A stretch of 64,000 nucleotides of DNA, taken from assembly GCF_001407835.1 (NCBI RefSeq), contig NZ_CYUO01000004.1, positions 430,001-494,000 of the forward strand. Direction: 5' to 3'. Made by a program: the position numbers and the translations under genes. The notes under the pieces are model-generated. The model did no database searches, had not been told where the DNA came from, and saw only the letters and a program-made list of their open reading frames with translations. Below are positions 37,174 through 44,762 of this stretch, piece by piece. Position 1 is the first letter of the stretch, and every line of letters starts with the position of its first letter. This stretch comes from Lagierella massiliensis. Its GTDB lineage: Bacteria; Bacillota; Clostridia; Tissierellales; Peptoniphilaceae.

Positions 37174-37250
37174 GGGCCTTTAGCTCAGTCGGTTAGAGCG
37201 CCCGGCTCATAACCGGTAGGTCCGGGGTTCGAGTCCCTGAAGGCCCACCA
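37174..37250 (+). tRNA. tRNA-Met (CAT), elongator type
   Basis: Acceptor GGGCCTT/AAGGCCC, anticodon loop CTCATAA with CAT, T-loop TTCGAGT, encoded CCA. The acceptor is fully paired at position 1-72 and the three G-C anticodon-stem pairs of initiators are absent, so it is an elongator Met tRNA; a CAU-reading tRNA-Ile2 is less likely. Confidence 0.92.
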
Positions 37251-37364
37251 ACTACGTATTCTGTTTTCGGGATATGTAGATTACATACCCTATAGTTGAG
37301 ATAATTATGAAATTGGTCGCTTTAGCGGCCAATTATTTTCAAAAAAATATTTAGAATATAGTGC
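37251..37364 (+). other. Spacer with two hairpins between tRNA-Met and repeat copy 2
   Basis: GGG-A-TATGTA (37269-37278) pairs with TACATA-CCC (37282-37290), and AATTGGTCGC (37311-37320) pairs with GCGGCCAATT (37325-37334). The second stem is followed by ATTTTC and could be a weak terminator within the cluster. No gene is present. Confidence 0.55.
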
Positions 37365-37522
37365 GCCCAAATAGCTCAGTCGGTATAAGTGAGCGGCCCA
37401 TTTCCCACAGGAAATGGAGGCGATAACTTAGTCTTTGCGAAGCAAAAAAAGAATGAGCAGTTTGGAAATATATAAAATAATTATTTCAAAAAGCTTGTTA
37501 ACATGAGAAAGTTAATACATAT
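37365..37522 (+). repeat. tRNA-5'-half repeat unit, copy 2 (tandem with copy 3)
   Basis: The unit opens with GCCCAAATAGCTCAGTCGG, one base different from tRNA-Phe, then the shared payload with GCGGCC and GGCGATAACTTA where copy 3 has GTGGCC and GGCAATAACTTA: a compensatory T-A to C-G change. TGAGC at 37454-37458 can re-close the D stem. The AT-rich end (GAAATATATAAAATAATTATTTC hairpin) resembles that of copy 3. It is 158 bp long and joins copy 3 directly. Confidence 0.9.
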
Positions 37523-37678
37523 GCCCAGATAGCTCAGTCGGTATAAGTGAGTGGCCCATTTCCCACAGGAAATGGAGGCAATAACTTAGTCTTTGCGAAG
37601 CAAAAAAAGAATGAGTGGTTGGGAAATAAATGAAATAATTATTTTAAAAACTTGTTAATACAAAAAAGTATAGTGTGA
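37523..37678 (+). repeat. tRNA-5'-half repeat unit, copy 3 (before tRNA-Phe)
   Basis: The first 21 bases (37523-37543) equal the first 21 bases of tRNA-Phe (37679-37699). The payload follows: TAAGTGAGTGGC stem with GGCAATAACTTA, CCATTTCC/GGAAATGG apical stem, TTTGC-GAA-GCAAA hairpin and TGAGT (37612-37616), which pairs with GCTCA using one G-U. AT-rich tail with an AAATAA/TTATTT stem. Unit length 156 bp. Confidence 0.9.
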
Positions 37679-37754
<76 letters not shown>

Positions 37755-37819
37755 GAGTTTACAAATTGAATAAGAAGTGATATAATTTCACTGTTAGTTA
37801 AAATTAAATAGTGTGATAT

Positions 37820-37976
37820 GACTCATTAGCTCAGCTGGTATAAGTAAGTGGCCCATTTCCCACAGGAAATGGAGGCAATGACTTAGTCTTTGCGAAGCAA
37901 AAAAAAGATGAGCGATATTGAATAAACAAGTTCAATAATAAAATAATTCTTATACAACAATTAAATATAATAACAT
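37820..37976 (+). repeat. tRNA-5'-half repeat unit, copy 4 (before tRNA-Lys CTT)
   Basis: A 23-base direct repeat (37818-37840 equals 37975-37997) matches tRNA-Lys(CTT), not the other Lys tRNA, at the variable D-loop bases CAGCTGG. The payload is as in copy 1 (TAAGTAAGTGGCC with GGCAATGACTTA) and TGAGC (37909-37913) can pair with GCTCA. A perfect 7-bp hairpin, TATTGAA/TTCAATA, follows, then AT-rich DNA with TATAAT at 37966-37971. Unit length 157 bp. Confidence 0.9.
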
Positions 37977-38052
37977 GACTCATTAGCTCAGCTGGTAGAG
38001 CACCTGACTCTTAATCAGGTTGTCCAGGGTTCGAACCCCTGATGGGTCACCA
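37977..38052 (+). tRNA. tRNA-Lys (CTT)
   Basis: Acceptor GACTCAT/ATGGGTC (one T-G pair), anticodon loop CTCTTAA with CTT, T-loop TTCGAAC, encoded CCA. Last tRNA of the cluster; its 5' end through GGTA is duplicated in copy 4. Confidence 0.97.
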
Positions 38053-38055
38053 ACT

Positions 38056-38091
38056 GAAACCTTGGAATTTAAATATTTCAGGGTTCTTTTT
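38056..38091 (+). terminator. Terminator of the tRNA cluster
   Basis: GAAACCTTGGAAT pairs imperfectly with ATTTCAGGGTTC, followed by T residues. Confidence 0.6.
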
Positions 38092-38360
38092 ATTTTTGTA
38101 ATATTTTTGTAAAACACCATAAAACATCAATAATTTCTCTTAACTGGTAACAATATGATATCAGTATAGAAGATCTATTAATTCAAATTCTTTTGCTAAA
38201 TTTAAAAGTGAAACGAAAAAGCTTTTTTATTTGAATTAATAAGCTATTTTTTGTAAAATTTAATAGTGGAAATTATGTTATAATGTTTAATGTAAGAATA
38301 AATAAAAGCAAAATCAAAAATTATGCGATTATTTTCAAATAAATGAAAGGTAGGGGTGTT
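38092..38360. promoter_or_regulatory. Upstream region of rnf with a 12-bp dyad
   Basis: No gene is present. ATTAATTCAAAT (38177-38188) and ATTTGAATTAAT (38229-38240) form a perfect inverted repeat with a 40-base loop that itself contains short stems. A TATAAT at 38279-38284 is a likely -10 of rnf; no good -35 is seen. The dyad could be an operator or an RNA hairpin. Confidence 0.5.
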
Positions 38361-39686
38361 ATGAGTAAGATTGAGTTGACCTTTAAAGGTGGAACTCATA
38401 TGCATGATTTTAAGGAATTGACCAATCAATGTGAAATAGAGAATGGACCAACTCCAAAAAAGGTTTATATCGCTCTTCACCAACACACAGGGGTACCTTG
38501 TAGTCCTCTTGTAAAAGTTGGAGATGAAGTTAAGGTGGGACAAAAGATTGGAGAGGCTCCAGGAACTATTACGGCACCAGTTCATGCCAGTGTCTCAGGT
38601 ACAGTTGTGGAAATAAAAGATTTAACCACAGTTACTGGTGTACATACTAAGGCCGTTGTTATTGAAAACGATGGTTTAGACACTATTGGTTATACTCCTT
38701 TTGATGATGACTATGAAAGTTTAGATTCTGCTACTATAGTGGAAAGGGTAAAAGAAGCAGGAATTGTAGGTTTAGGTGGAGCAGGTTTTCCTACTCATGT
38801 TAAAATCAGAACAAAACCTGATGATAAAATAGATTACGTTCTTATTAATGGTGCAGAATGTGAACCTTATTTGACCAGCGATCAAAAGACTATGGAAAAA
38901 TATCCTGAAAAGGTTGTAAATGGTCTAAGAATTGTAATGAAGGCTATGGGTGCTAAAAAGGGATTTATAGGTATTGAGTCTAACAAGCCTAAAGCCATAG
39001 AACTTATTGATCAAGCTTGTAAGAAATTTAACGATGTAGAGGTTTCAGTTTTAAAGACTAAATATCCTCAGGGGGATCAAAGAAGGTTAATTGACTCTAT
39101 ATTAAAGATGAAGATGCCTTCTTCTGTAAGAAGTACTACTCAAGGGGTACAAGTTATAAATTCAAGCACAGCTGCTTCTGTATATGAAGCTGTAGTTGAA
39201 GGAAAACCTCTTTATGAAAAGGTAGTTACTGTAACAGGTTCTTCTATAAATAAACCATCTAATCTACTTGTTAGAGTTGGTACTCCAATCAACGAGATCT
39301 TAGATTTTTGTGGTGGAGTAAAAGAAGATGTAGGTAAAGTTATAATTGGTGGACCTATGATGGGTGAAAGTCAATTTAGAACAGACCTTCCAACTATAAA
39401 AGCTGTTGGTGGTATTCTTGTACTAAATAAGGAAGAAGCAAAGCCTCCTGTGGTAACACCATGTATCAAATGCGGTAAATGTGTGGATGTTTGCCCAATA
39501 GGATTAATGCCTTTATATATCCAGTTAAATGTTTTAAACAATAGATTTGAAGAAGCCAGAGATCTTTATATCATGGACTGTATTGAATGTGGATCATGCT
39601 CATATGTATGTCCTTCAAAGAGACCATTAATTGAGTCTATCAGACATGGTAAGAGAGAACTTAGAGCTCAGTCAAGTAAGAGATAG
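38361..39686 (+). CDS. rnfC: Rnf complex subunit RnfC
   Basis: A 441-residue subunit that docks NADH/FMN and carries iron-sulfur clusters. A GGTHMHD entry, glycine-rich VGLGGAGFPTHVK and ECEPYLTSDQ flavin/NAD site, and two cysteine motifs near the C-terminus (CIKCGKCVDVCPIG and CIECGSCSYVCP) are visible. The ATG at 38361 is chosen because AGGGGTG precedes it; the ATG at 38343 has no ribosome site. First gene of rnfCDGEAB, which couples reduced ferredoxin oxidation to NAD+ reduction and ion export. Confidence 0.95.
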   Translation: MSKIELTFKGGTHMHDFKELTNQCEIENGPTPKKVYIALHQHTGVPCSPLVKVGDEVKVGQKIGEAPGTITAPVHASVSGTVVEIKDLTTVTGVHTKAVVIENDGLDTIGYTPFDDDYESLDSATIVERVKEAGIVGLGGAGFPTHVKIRTKPDDKIDYVLINGAECEPYLTSDQKTMEKYPEKVVNGLRIVMKAMGAKKGFIGIESNKPKAIELIDQACKKFNDVEVSVLKTKYPQGDQRRLIDSILKMKMPSSVRSTTQGVQVINSSTAASVYEAVVEGKPLYEKVVTVTGSSINKPSNLLVRVGTPINEILDFCGGVKEDVGKVIIGGPMMGESQFRTDLPTIKAVGGILVLNKEEAKPPVVTPCIKCGKCVDVCPIGLMPLYIQLNVLNNRFEEARDLYIMDCIECGSCSYVCPSKRPLIESIRHGKRELRAQSSKR

Positions 39687-39696
39687 GAGAGTTATA

Positions 39697-40653
39697 GTGG
39701 AGAAAAAAATAAAAGATCAAGAAGTTATTGATAATCTTGAAGGAAAGCTTGAAGTATCTGCTATTCCTCATTTAAGAGATTCAATAACCAGTTCCAAGGT
39801 TATGCTTGATGTAATAATAGCCTTAATGCCAGCTCTTATTGCAGGTGTTTACTTCTTTAGAATGAGAGCTTTGTTATTATGTCTTGTATCCGTTGGTTCA
39901 TGTGTGCTTTCAGAGTACGCTTTTCAAAAACTTACTAAAAGACCTGTAACCATTGGAGATTTATCAGCGGTTGTAACAGGATTATTACTTGCATTTAACG
40001 TACCTGTAACCATGCCTTTTTACATGGTAATATTTGGTGGAATTTTTGCAATAATTATTACAAAACAATTATTTGGTGGAATAGGTGCTAACTTTATGAA
40101 CCCTGCACTTGCAGCAAGGGCGGCACTAATGGCTTCATGGCCAAAGGAAATGGCAAACTATGTTGCACCAGGTCCAGATGCTGTTTCAATAGCTACACCT
40201 CTTGCAGGTGGGGAAGTCAATCTTATGGATGCTTTCCTTGGAAATATGGGAGGATGTATTGGTGAAGTGTCAGCCGTTGCACTTTTAATCGGTGGAATTT
40301 ATCTGCTTGTGAAAAAAGTAATACACATTAGAATACCTTTGACATATATTTTGACAACAGTAGTTTTTCTATTCATATTCGGAGTGCCTGCAGAAGAATT
40401 ATTAAATCATGTACTTATTGGTGGACTTTTACTTGGAGCAATCTTTATGGCAACAGATTATGTTACAGCTCCTGTAAGTAAAAAGGGACAAATTATATTT
40501 GCCATTGGATGTGGTCTTATAACAGCGGCAATAAGAGTCTTCGGTTCACTTCCTGAAGGGGTATCATACTCAATTTTAGTAATGAACTGTGCTACACCTC
40601 TTATTGAAAAGTTAACAACTCCAAAACCTTTTGGAAGGGGAGGTAAGAGATAA
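39697..40653 (+). CDS. rnfD: Rnf complex subunit RnfD
   Basis: A 318-residue membrane protein with about nine helices. The sequence AVVTGLLLAFNVP and the GIGANFMNPALAARAAL region are family features; in this family a Thr in a (S/T)(A/G)AT-type motif carries covalent FMN, and GDLSAVVTGLL and TPLAGGE segments lie in the expected parts. Start: GTG at 39697, six bases after AGGAGAG; longer alternatives overlap rnfC by 50 bases. Forms the ion-translocating core with RnfG, E and A. Confidence 0.93.
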   Translation: MEKKIKDQEVIDNLEGKLEVSAIPHLRDSITSSKVMLDVIIALMPALIAGVYFFRMRALLLCLVSVGSCVLSEYAFQKLTKRPVTIGDLSAVVTGLLLAFNVPVTMPFYMVIFGGIFAIIITKQLFGGIGANFMNPALAARAALMASWPKEMANYVAPGPDAVSIATPLAGGEVNLMDAFLGNMGGCIGEVSAVALLIGGIYLLVKKVIHIRIPLTYILTTVVFLFIFGVPAEELLNHVLIGGLLLGAIFMATDYVTAPVSKKGQIIFAIGCGLITAAIRVFGSLPEGVSYSILVMNCATPLIEKLTTPKPFGRGGKR

Positions 40654-41237
40654 TGAAAAAGATTTTAACTTTAGCATTAAAACTATTTGTAATCACAGCT
40701 GTGGCTACAACTTGCCTAACCATAATAAACGGCTTCACATCTCCAATTGTTGAAAAGAGAGCGAAGGAAGAATATGAAGCATCCATGAAAATGGTTTTTG
40801 AAGAAGCAGATAGCTTTAAATCACTTGAAGAAGCGGATAAAGCTCAGTTCGATAAAATCGTTGGAGAAAATGAAAATGTTCAAGATATCGTTATTGCATC
40901 AAAGGGCGATGAAGAAATAGGATATGTTATAAAAACCGTTGGTAAAGGTGGTTATGGTGGACCTATTACATTTGTAGTAGGAGTTGATAAAGAAGATAAG
41001 ATAGTAGGATATCAAGTTCTTGAATCCTCTGAAACAAAGGGATTCGGTTCCCAAGTATCAGAAGAGCCATTCATTTCATCAGTAGTAGGAAAGAGCATGG
41101 CAGGGGAAATGACTAAGGCTGACAATCCTTCAGCAGATAACGAAATCCAAGCTATTTCAGGAACTACAATTTCAGTTAAAGCAATATTAAATGGGCTTAA
41201 CGGTGCAGTTAAAGCTTTGGCGGAACTAAGAGGATAG
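40653..41237 (+). CDS. rnfG: Rnf complex subunit RnfG
   Basis: A 194-residue protein with one N-terminal membrane helix and an outside FMN-binding domain. ETKGFGSQV and the C-terminal SGTTISVKAILNGLNGAV (SGATxT-like site for covalent FMN threonine) are seen. Its ATG shares a base with the rnfD stop (TAATG). Confidence 0.94.
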   Translation: MKKILTLALKLFVITAVATTCLTIINGFTSPIVEKRAKEEYEASMKMVFEEADSFKSLEEADKAQFDKIVGENENVQDIVIASKGDEEIGYVIKTVGKGGYGGPITFVVGVDKEDKIVGYQVLESSETKGFGSQVSEEPFISSVVGKSMAGEMTKADNPSADNEIQAISGTTISVKAILNGLNGAVKALAELRG

Positions 41238-41244
41238 GGGGAAG

Positions 41245-41847
41245 ATGATGAAGAAAATATTAAAAAATGGAATCATAGATAATAACCCAGTTCTTATTCA
41301 ACTTGTAGGACTTTGTTCAGTTCTTGGTGTAAGTACAACAGTAATGAATGCCCTTGGAATGGGAGTTGCGGTAATAGTCGTAGCTACATTGTCAAACCTT
41401 GTAGTTTCCCTACTTAGAAACTTTATACCAGACGAAGTTAGAATTCCATGCTATATAGTAGTTATAGCATCATTCGTAACAATGGTAGACATGGTTATGA
41501 AAGCTTATACTCCAGGACTTTATGGGCAATTAGGTATATTTATACCTCTTATAGTAGTAAACTGTTTAATACTTGCAAGAGCTGAAGGTTTTGCAAACAA
41601 AAATAAAATACTACCTTCAATCGTTGATGGTTTTGCAAATGGTGTTGGATATACAATGACAATAGTTATACTTGCTTTTGTAAGAGAGTTATTAGGATCA
41701 GGAGCAATCTTTGGACACGAATTACTTTCAGGGGAAGGAATTAAACCAATAGGTATTATTGCACAAGCTCCCGGATCATTTATTGTACTTGGAATAATAC
41801 TTGCAGTATTTAACCATATAGCAAGCAAAAAAGAAGAAGGCAAGTAG
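41245..41847 (+). CDS. rnfE: Rnf complex subunit RnfE
   Basis: A 200-residue membrane protein with six helices, homologous to RnfA. LCSVLGVSTTVMNALGMG, VVNCLILARAEGFA and FVRELLGSGAIFG are typical; cysteines in the first and central helices hold a membrane iron-sulfur cluster shared with RnfA. AGGGGGAAG precedes two consecutive ATGs; the second (41248) has slightly better spacing. Confidence 0.94.
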   Translation: MMKKILKNGIIDNNPVLIQLVGLCSVLGVSTTVMNALGMGVAVIVVATLSNLVVSLLRNFIPDEVRIPCYIVVIASFVTMVDMVMKAYTPGLYGQLGIFIPLIVVNCLILARAEGFANKNKILPSIVDGFANGVGYTMTIVILAFVRELLGSGAIFGHELLSGEGIKPIGIIAQAPGSFIVLGIILAVFNHIASKKEEGK

Positions 41848-41857
41848 GGGGTAGACT

Positions 41858-42436
41858 ATGTTAAGTAATATTTTTAAAATACTTATTTTATATATTTTTG
41901 TAAACAACTACGTACTTGGACAATTTCTTGGAATATGTCCACTTATTGGGGTTTCAAAAAAGACAGAAACAGCGGCAGGTATGGGTATTGCGGTTACCTT
42001 CGTAATTACAATTGCATCAGTAGTTACCTATGCAATTCAATACTTAATTTTAGAGCCTTTAAATTTGCAATTTTTACAAACAATAGTTTTCATTTTAGTA
42101 ATAGCATCACTGGTACAATTTGTTGAAATGGTATTAAAGAAGACTATGCCAGGACTATACAGCGCCTTGGGAGTTTTCCTACCACTAATCACAACAAACT
42201 GTGTTGTACTTGGAGTTGCAATTGCAAATATACAACAAGGATATTCACTTATTGAAACTTTAGCTTCAGCAATAGGCTCATCAGTTGGATTCTTAATAGC
42301 TATAGTTTTCCTTGCTGCAATTAGAGAAAAAATGGAACTTGCCAATGTACCAAAACCTTTTAGAGGTGTTCCAATTGCGATGATAGCAATTGGTCTTATG
42401 GCGATGTCATTCCTTGGTTTTTCAGGATTAGTATAG
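41858..42436 (+). CDS. rnfA: Rnf complex subunit RnfA
   Basis: A 192-residue membrane protein with six helices. FLGICPLIGVSKKTETAAGMG and LITTNCVVLGVAI supply the two conserved cysteines for the intramembrane cluster. It pairs with RnfE. Ten bases separate the genes, with TAGGGGGTAGACT as ribosome site. Confidence 0.95.
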   Translation: MLSNIFKILILYIFVNNYVLGQFLGICPLIGVSKKTETAAGMGIAVTFVITIASVVTYAIQYLILEPLNLQFLQTIVFILVIASLVQFVEMVLKKTMPGLYSALGVFLPLITTNCVVLGVAIANIQQGYSLIETLASAIGSSVGFLIAIVFLAAIREKMELANVPKPFRGVPIAMIAIGLMAMSFLGFSGLV

Positions 42437-42445
42437 GGGGAGCAA

Positions 42446-43267
42446 ATGGATATTAATCAAATTCTTATAGCAGTTGGAAGTTTAGGAGCGGTAGCTATAA
42501 TCTTTGCAGTACTTTTAGGATTTGCATCGAAGGTTTTTCATGTGCCAGTTGACCCTAAAGTACAAGAAGTTAGAGCTGCACTTCCAGGAGCAAACTGCGG
42601 TGCCTGTGGATTTCCAGGATGTGATGGACTTGCAGATGCCATAGCAAAGGGCGATGCAAGCATAAACGCATGCCCTGTAGGAGGAGCGGAAGTTGCAGGA
42701 CATCTTGCAGAGATAATGGGGCAAGTTGCAAACGAAACATCAAAGCAAGTTGCAGTAGTTAGATGCGCAGGAGACAAGACACTTGCAGAAGATAAATTTA
42801 AATATGTTGGAATTAGAGATTGTAGAGCAGACCAAGCACTACAAAATGGTCACAAAAAATGTCCTTTTGGATGTTTAGGATGTGGTACATGTGTTGATGT
42901 TTGTCAATTCGGTGCAATTCATATAGTTAATGGAGTTGCAAAAGTTGATAAAGAAAAATGTACTGCATGTGAAATGTGTATTAAAATCTGTCCAAGAGAT
43001 TTAATTACACTTATGCCTTATGACAACCAAACAGAAGTGTTATGTAGCTCTACAGACAAAGGTAAAGATGTAAGAGGATATTGTAAAGTTGGATGTATCG
43101 GATGTAAGATCTGTGAAAAGAACTGTCCAGAAGAAGCTATCACAGTAGATAAATTCCTTGCACATATAGATCATGACAAGTGTGTAGATTGTGGAATATG
43201 TATAGAAAAATGTCCACAAAATTCAATAAGAGATTACGAAGAAAAAATATTTAAATTACCAAGTTAG
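42446..43267 (+). CDS. rnfB: Rnf complex subunit RnfB (polyferredoxin)
   Basis: A 273-residue subunit that accepts electrons from ferredoxin. After an N-terminal helix comes the four-cysteine domain GANCGACGFPGCDGLA, and then several Cx2Cx2Cx3C ferredoxin motifs (CLGCGTCVDVC, CTACEMCIKIC, CIGCKICEKNC, CVDCGICIEKC). Last gene of rnfCDGEAB; a strong terminator follows. Confidence 0.96.
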   Translation: MDINQILIAVGSLGAVAIIFAVLLGFASKVFHVPVDPKVQEVRAALPGANCGACGFPGCDGLADAIAKGDASINACPVGGAEVAGHLAEIMGQVANETSKQVAVVRCAGDKTLAEDKFKYVGIRDCRADQALQNGHKKCPFGCLGCGTCVDVCQFGAIHIVNGVAKVDKEKCTACEMCIKICPRDLITLMPYDNQTEVLCSSTDKGKDVRGYCKVGCIGCKICEKNCPEEAITVDKFLAHIDHDKCVDCGICIEKCPQNSIRDYEEKIFKLPS

Positions 43268-43270
43268 AGA

Positions 43271-43295
43271 AACCGACCGTGTGGTCGGTTTTTTT
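43271..43295 (+). terminator. Terminator of the rnf operon
   Basis: ACCGACC GTGT GGTCGGT followed by a T-run. Confidence 0.88.
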
Positions 43296-43401
43296 AGTAA
43301 TTTAAACTAAAAACACCCAATTAAGAAATTAAAAATTCCACTTAGGTGTTTTTTAGAAGTGCTTGTAAAAAAATTGCCTTTAAAAATCTAAATTATTACC
43401 A

Positions 43402-44115
43402 CTATTTTACAAAGACAAATTTTCTTTCTTCAGACATTTTATTTTCATATTTAAATCCATCCATATCAAATTTTTTTATTTCTTCTAAATTGGTTATTTT
43501 ATTCTTACAAATGTAATTTAGCATTTTTCCTCTTGCTTTTTTTGAAATAGTTGAATGGGATTTTAGTTTACCATTTTTTTTCTCGAAGAACTCAAAGTCA
43601 TAAATTGTAAATTTTTTTCTATCTAATAGGCTTGAAAATTCATTTGAAGCAAGGTTTAAAATCACTTCCCCTTCATCAAAAGAATTATTGTATTCTTCTT
43701 TCCAAAAGTTTTTTAAAGTTTTGCCATCAATTTTTAATTTTGTATTAAAGTCAAGCCTGTAGGGTCTTACTAATTCTTCTGGACATAGTGGACCATAAAA
43801 TGCAGATAGAATTTTTAAATGATCATCCATATATTTTCGTTCATCTTCTTTTAAACTTGCCACATCAAAAGAACGAAAGGCAATGCCAGTATACATCTCT
43901 ATTGCCCTATAGCTTTCAATTTTGTCAAAGTTATTAATATAGTTTAAAACTTCTTCTAAGACTTTATCTGAAATTTTGTAGATTTCTTTTATCTCTATAG
44001 GTTTTAGTTTTTTTAATTCTTCAATTATGATTTTAATTTTATCATTGAACTCAACTTTTTCTTCTATTGGGTTATCAAAAGTCATCTCTTTGCTCGGAGA
44101 AAATATTATTTTCAT
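43402..44115 (-). CDS. yaaA: Peroxide stress protein YaaA
   Basis: A 237-residue DUF328/YaaA protein. MKIIFSPSKEM opens the protein as in the family, and AFRSFDVASLKEDE, HLKILSAFYGPLCPEELVRPYRLDF and KKARGKMLNYICKNKI are conserved blocks. In E. coli YaaA lowers free iron during peroxide stress and has a DNA-binding fold. It is transcribed divergently from the feo operon, with about 165 bases between starts, which suits a shared link to iron. Confidence 0.93.
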   Translation of the reverse strand: MKIIFSPSKEMTFDNPIEEKVEFNDKIKIIIEELKKLKPIEIKEIYKISDKVLEEVLNYINNFDKIESYRAIEMYTGIAFRSFDVASLKEDERKYMDDHLKILSAFYGPLCPEELVRPYRLDFNTKLKIDGKTLKNFWKEEYNNSFDEGEVILNLASNEFSSLLDRKKFTIYDFEFFEKKNGKLKSHSTISKKARGKMLNYICKNKITNLEEIKKFDMDGFKYENKMSEERKFVFVK

Positions 44116-44214
44116 TGTCCACCTCCGACTATATTATAGCAAAATGATATTATTATTTAGATGTAAATTGAAAAAAATTTTTAATGAAGTGTAGAAAAAT
44201 AAAATTGGTTGTGG

Positions 44215-44250
44215 TAGAATAATGATAGTGATTAAGGTTATCAATATCAT
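44215..44250 (+). promoter_or_regulatory. feo promoter -10 and dyad operator (Fur/DtxR-type candidate)
   Basis: TAGAAT (44215-44220) is a likely -10. Directly after it ATGATAGTGAT (44222-44232) and ATCAATATCAT (44240-44250) form an inverted repeat with 10 of 11 positions matching and a 7-base spacer. The TGATA-rich arms resemble Fur-type sites. Location over the transcription start suggests an iron-responsive repressor. Confidence 0.65.
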
Positions 44251-44280
44251 AAAAGAATTAAATTTTAAGAGGGAGTGTAA

Positions 44281-44505
44281 ATGAACTTATTAATGGCGCC
44301 TTTGGAAACTGAGCTTGAAATAATAAAGGTAAGGGAAAAATTTACTGAACGTGAAAATAATGATCGCCATTTGAGCAATCTTGGTTTTGTTGAAGGAGCC
44401 AAGTTAATGATTGTATCGGAACATGGAGGCAATTTAATCGTAAAGGTAAAGGGTTCAAGAGTTGCCATCGGAAAAGATATAGCAAAAAAAATTATCGTAG
44501 CTTAG
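44281..44505 (+). CDS. feoA: FeoA domain protein (first copy)
   Basis: A 74-residue SH3-like FeoA protein with HLSNLGFVEGAKLMIVSEHGGNLIVKVKGSRVAIGKDIA. FeoA assists FeoB in ferrous iron uptake. Its first 30 residues diverge more than the second copy. AGAGGGAGTGTAA precedes the ATG. First gene of feoA-feoA-feoB. Confidence 0.9.
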   Translation: MNLLMAPLETELEIIKVREKFTERENNDRHLSNLGFVEGAKLMIVSEHGGNLIVKVKGSRVAIGKDIAKKIIVA

Positions 44506-44514
44506 GAGGTACAT

Positions 44515-44751
44515 ATGACTTTAAGAGAGGCAAAGGTTGGTTCTTATTATGTGGTCAAAAAAATTGAAGGCAAGGGACCACTAAAGAGAAGAATCATGGA
44601 CATGGGAATTACAAAGGGAACTAAACTTTATGTTAGAAAGGTTGCACCTTTGGGAGATCCTGTTCAAATAAACATAAGAAATTATGAGTTAAGCATCAGA
44701 CGTGACGATGCAAACATGATTATTGTTGAAGAAACTGTTGAAAATGATTAA
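44515..44751 (+). CDS. feoA: FeoA domain protein (second copy)
   Basis: A 78-residue FeoA with KIEGKGPLKRRIMDMGITKG and LGDPVQINIRNYELSIRRDDA, the canonical blocks. It follows the first copy by 9 bases (TAGGAGGTACAT) and precedes feoB by 11 bases. Two consecutive FeoA proteins are common in anaerobic Firmicutes and may form a heteromer on FeoB. Confidence 0.93.
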   Translation: MTLREAKVGSYYVVKKIEGKGPLKRRIMDMGITKGTKLYVRKVAPLGDPVQINIRNYELSIRRDDANMIIVEETVEND

Positions 44752-44762
44752 GGAGAATTAAA

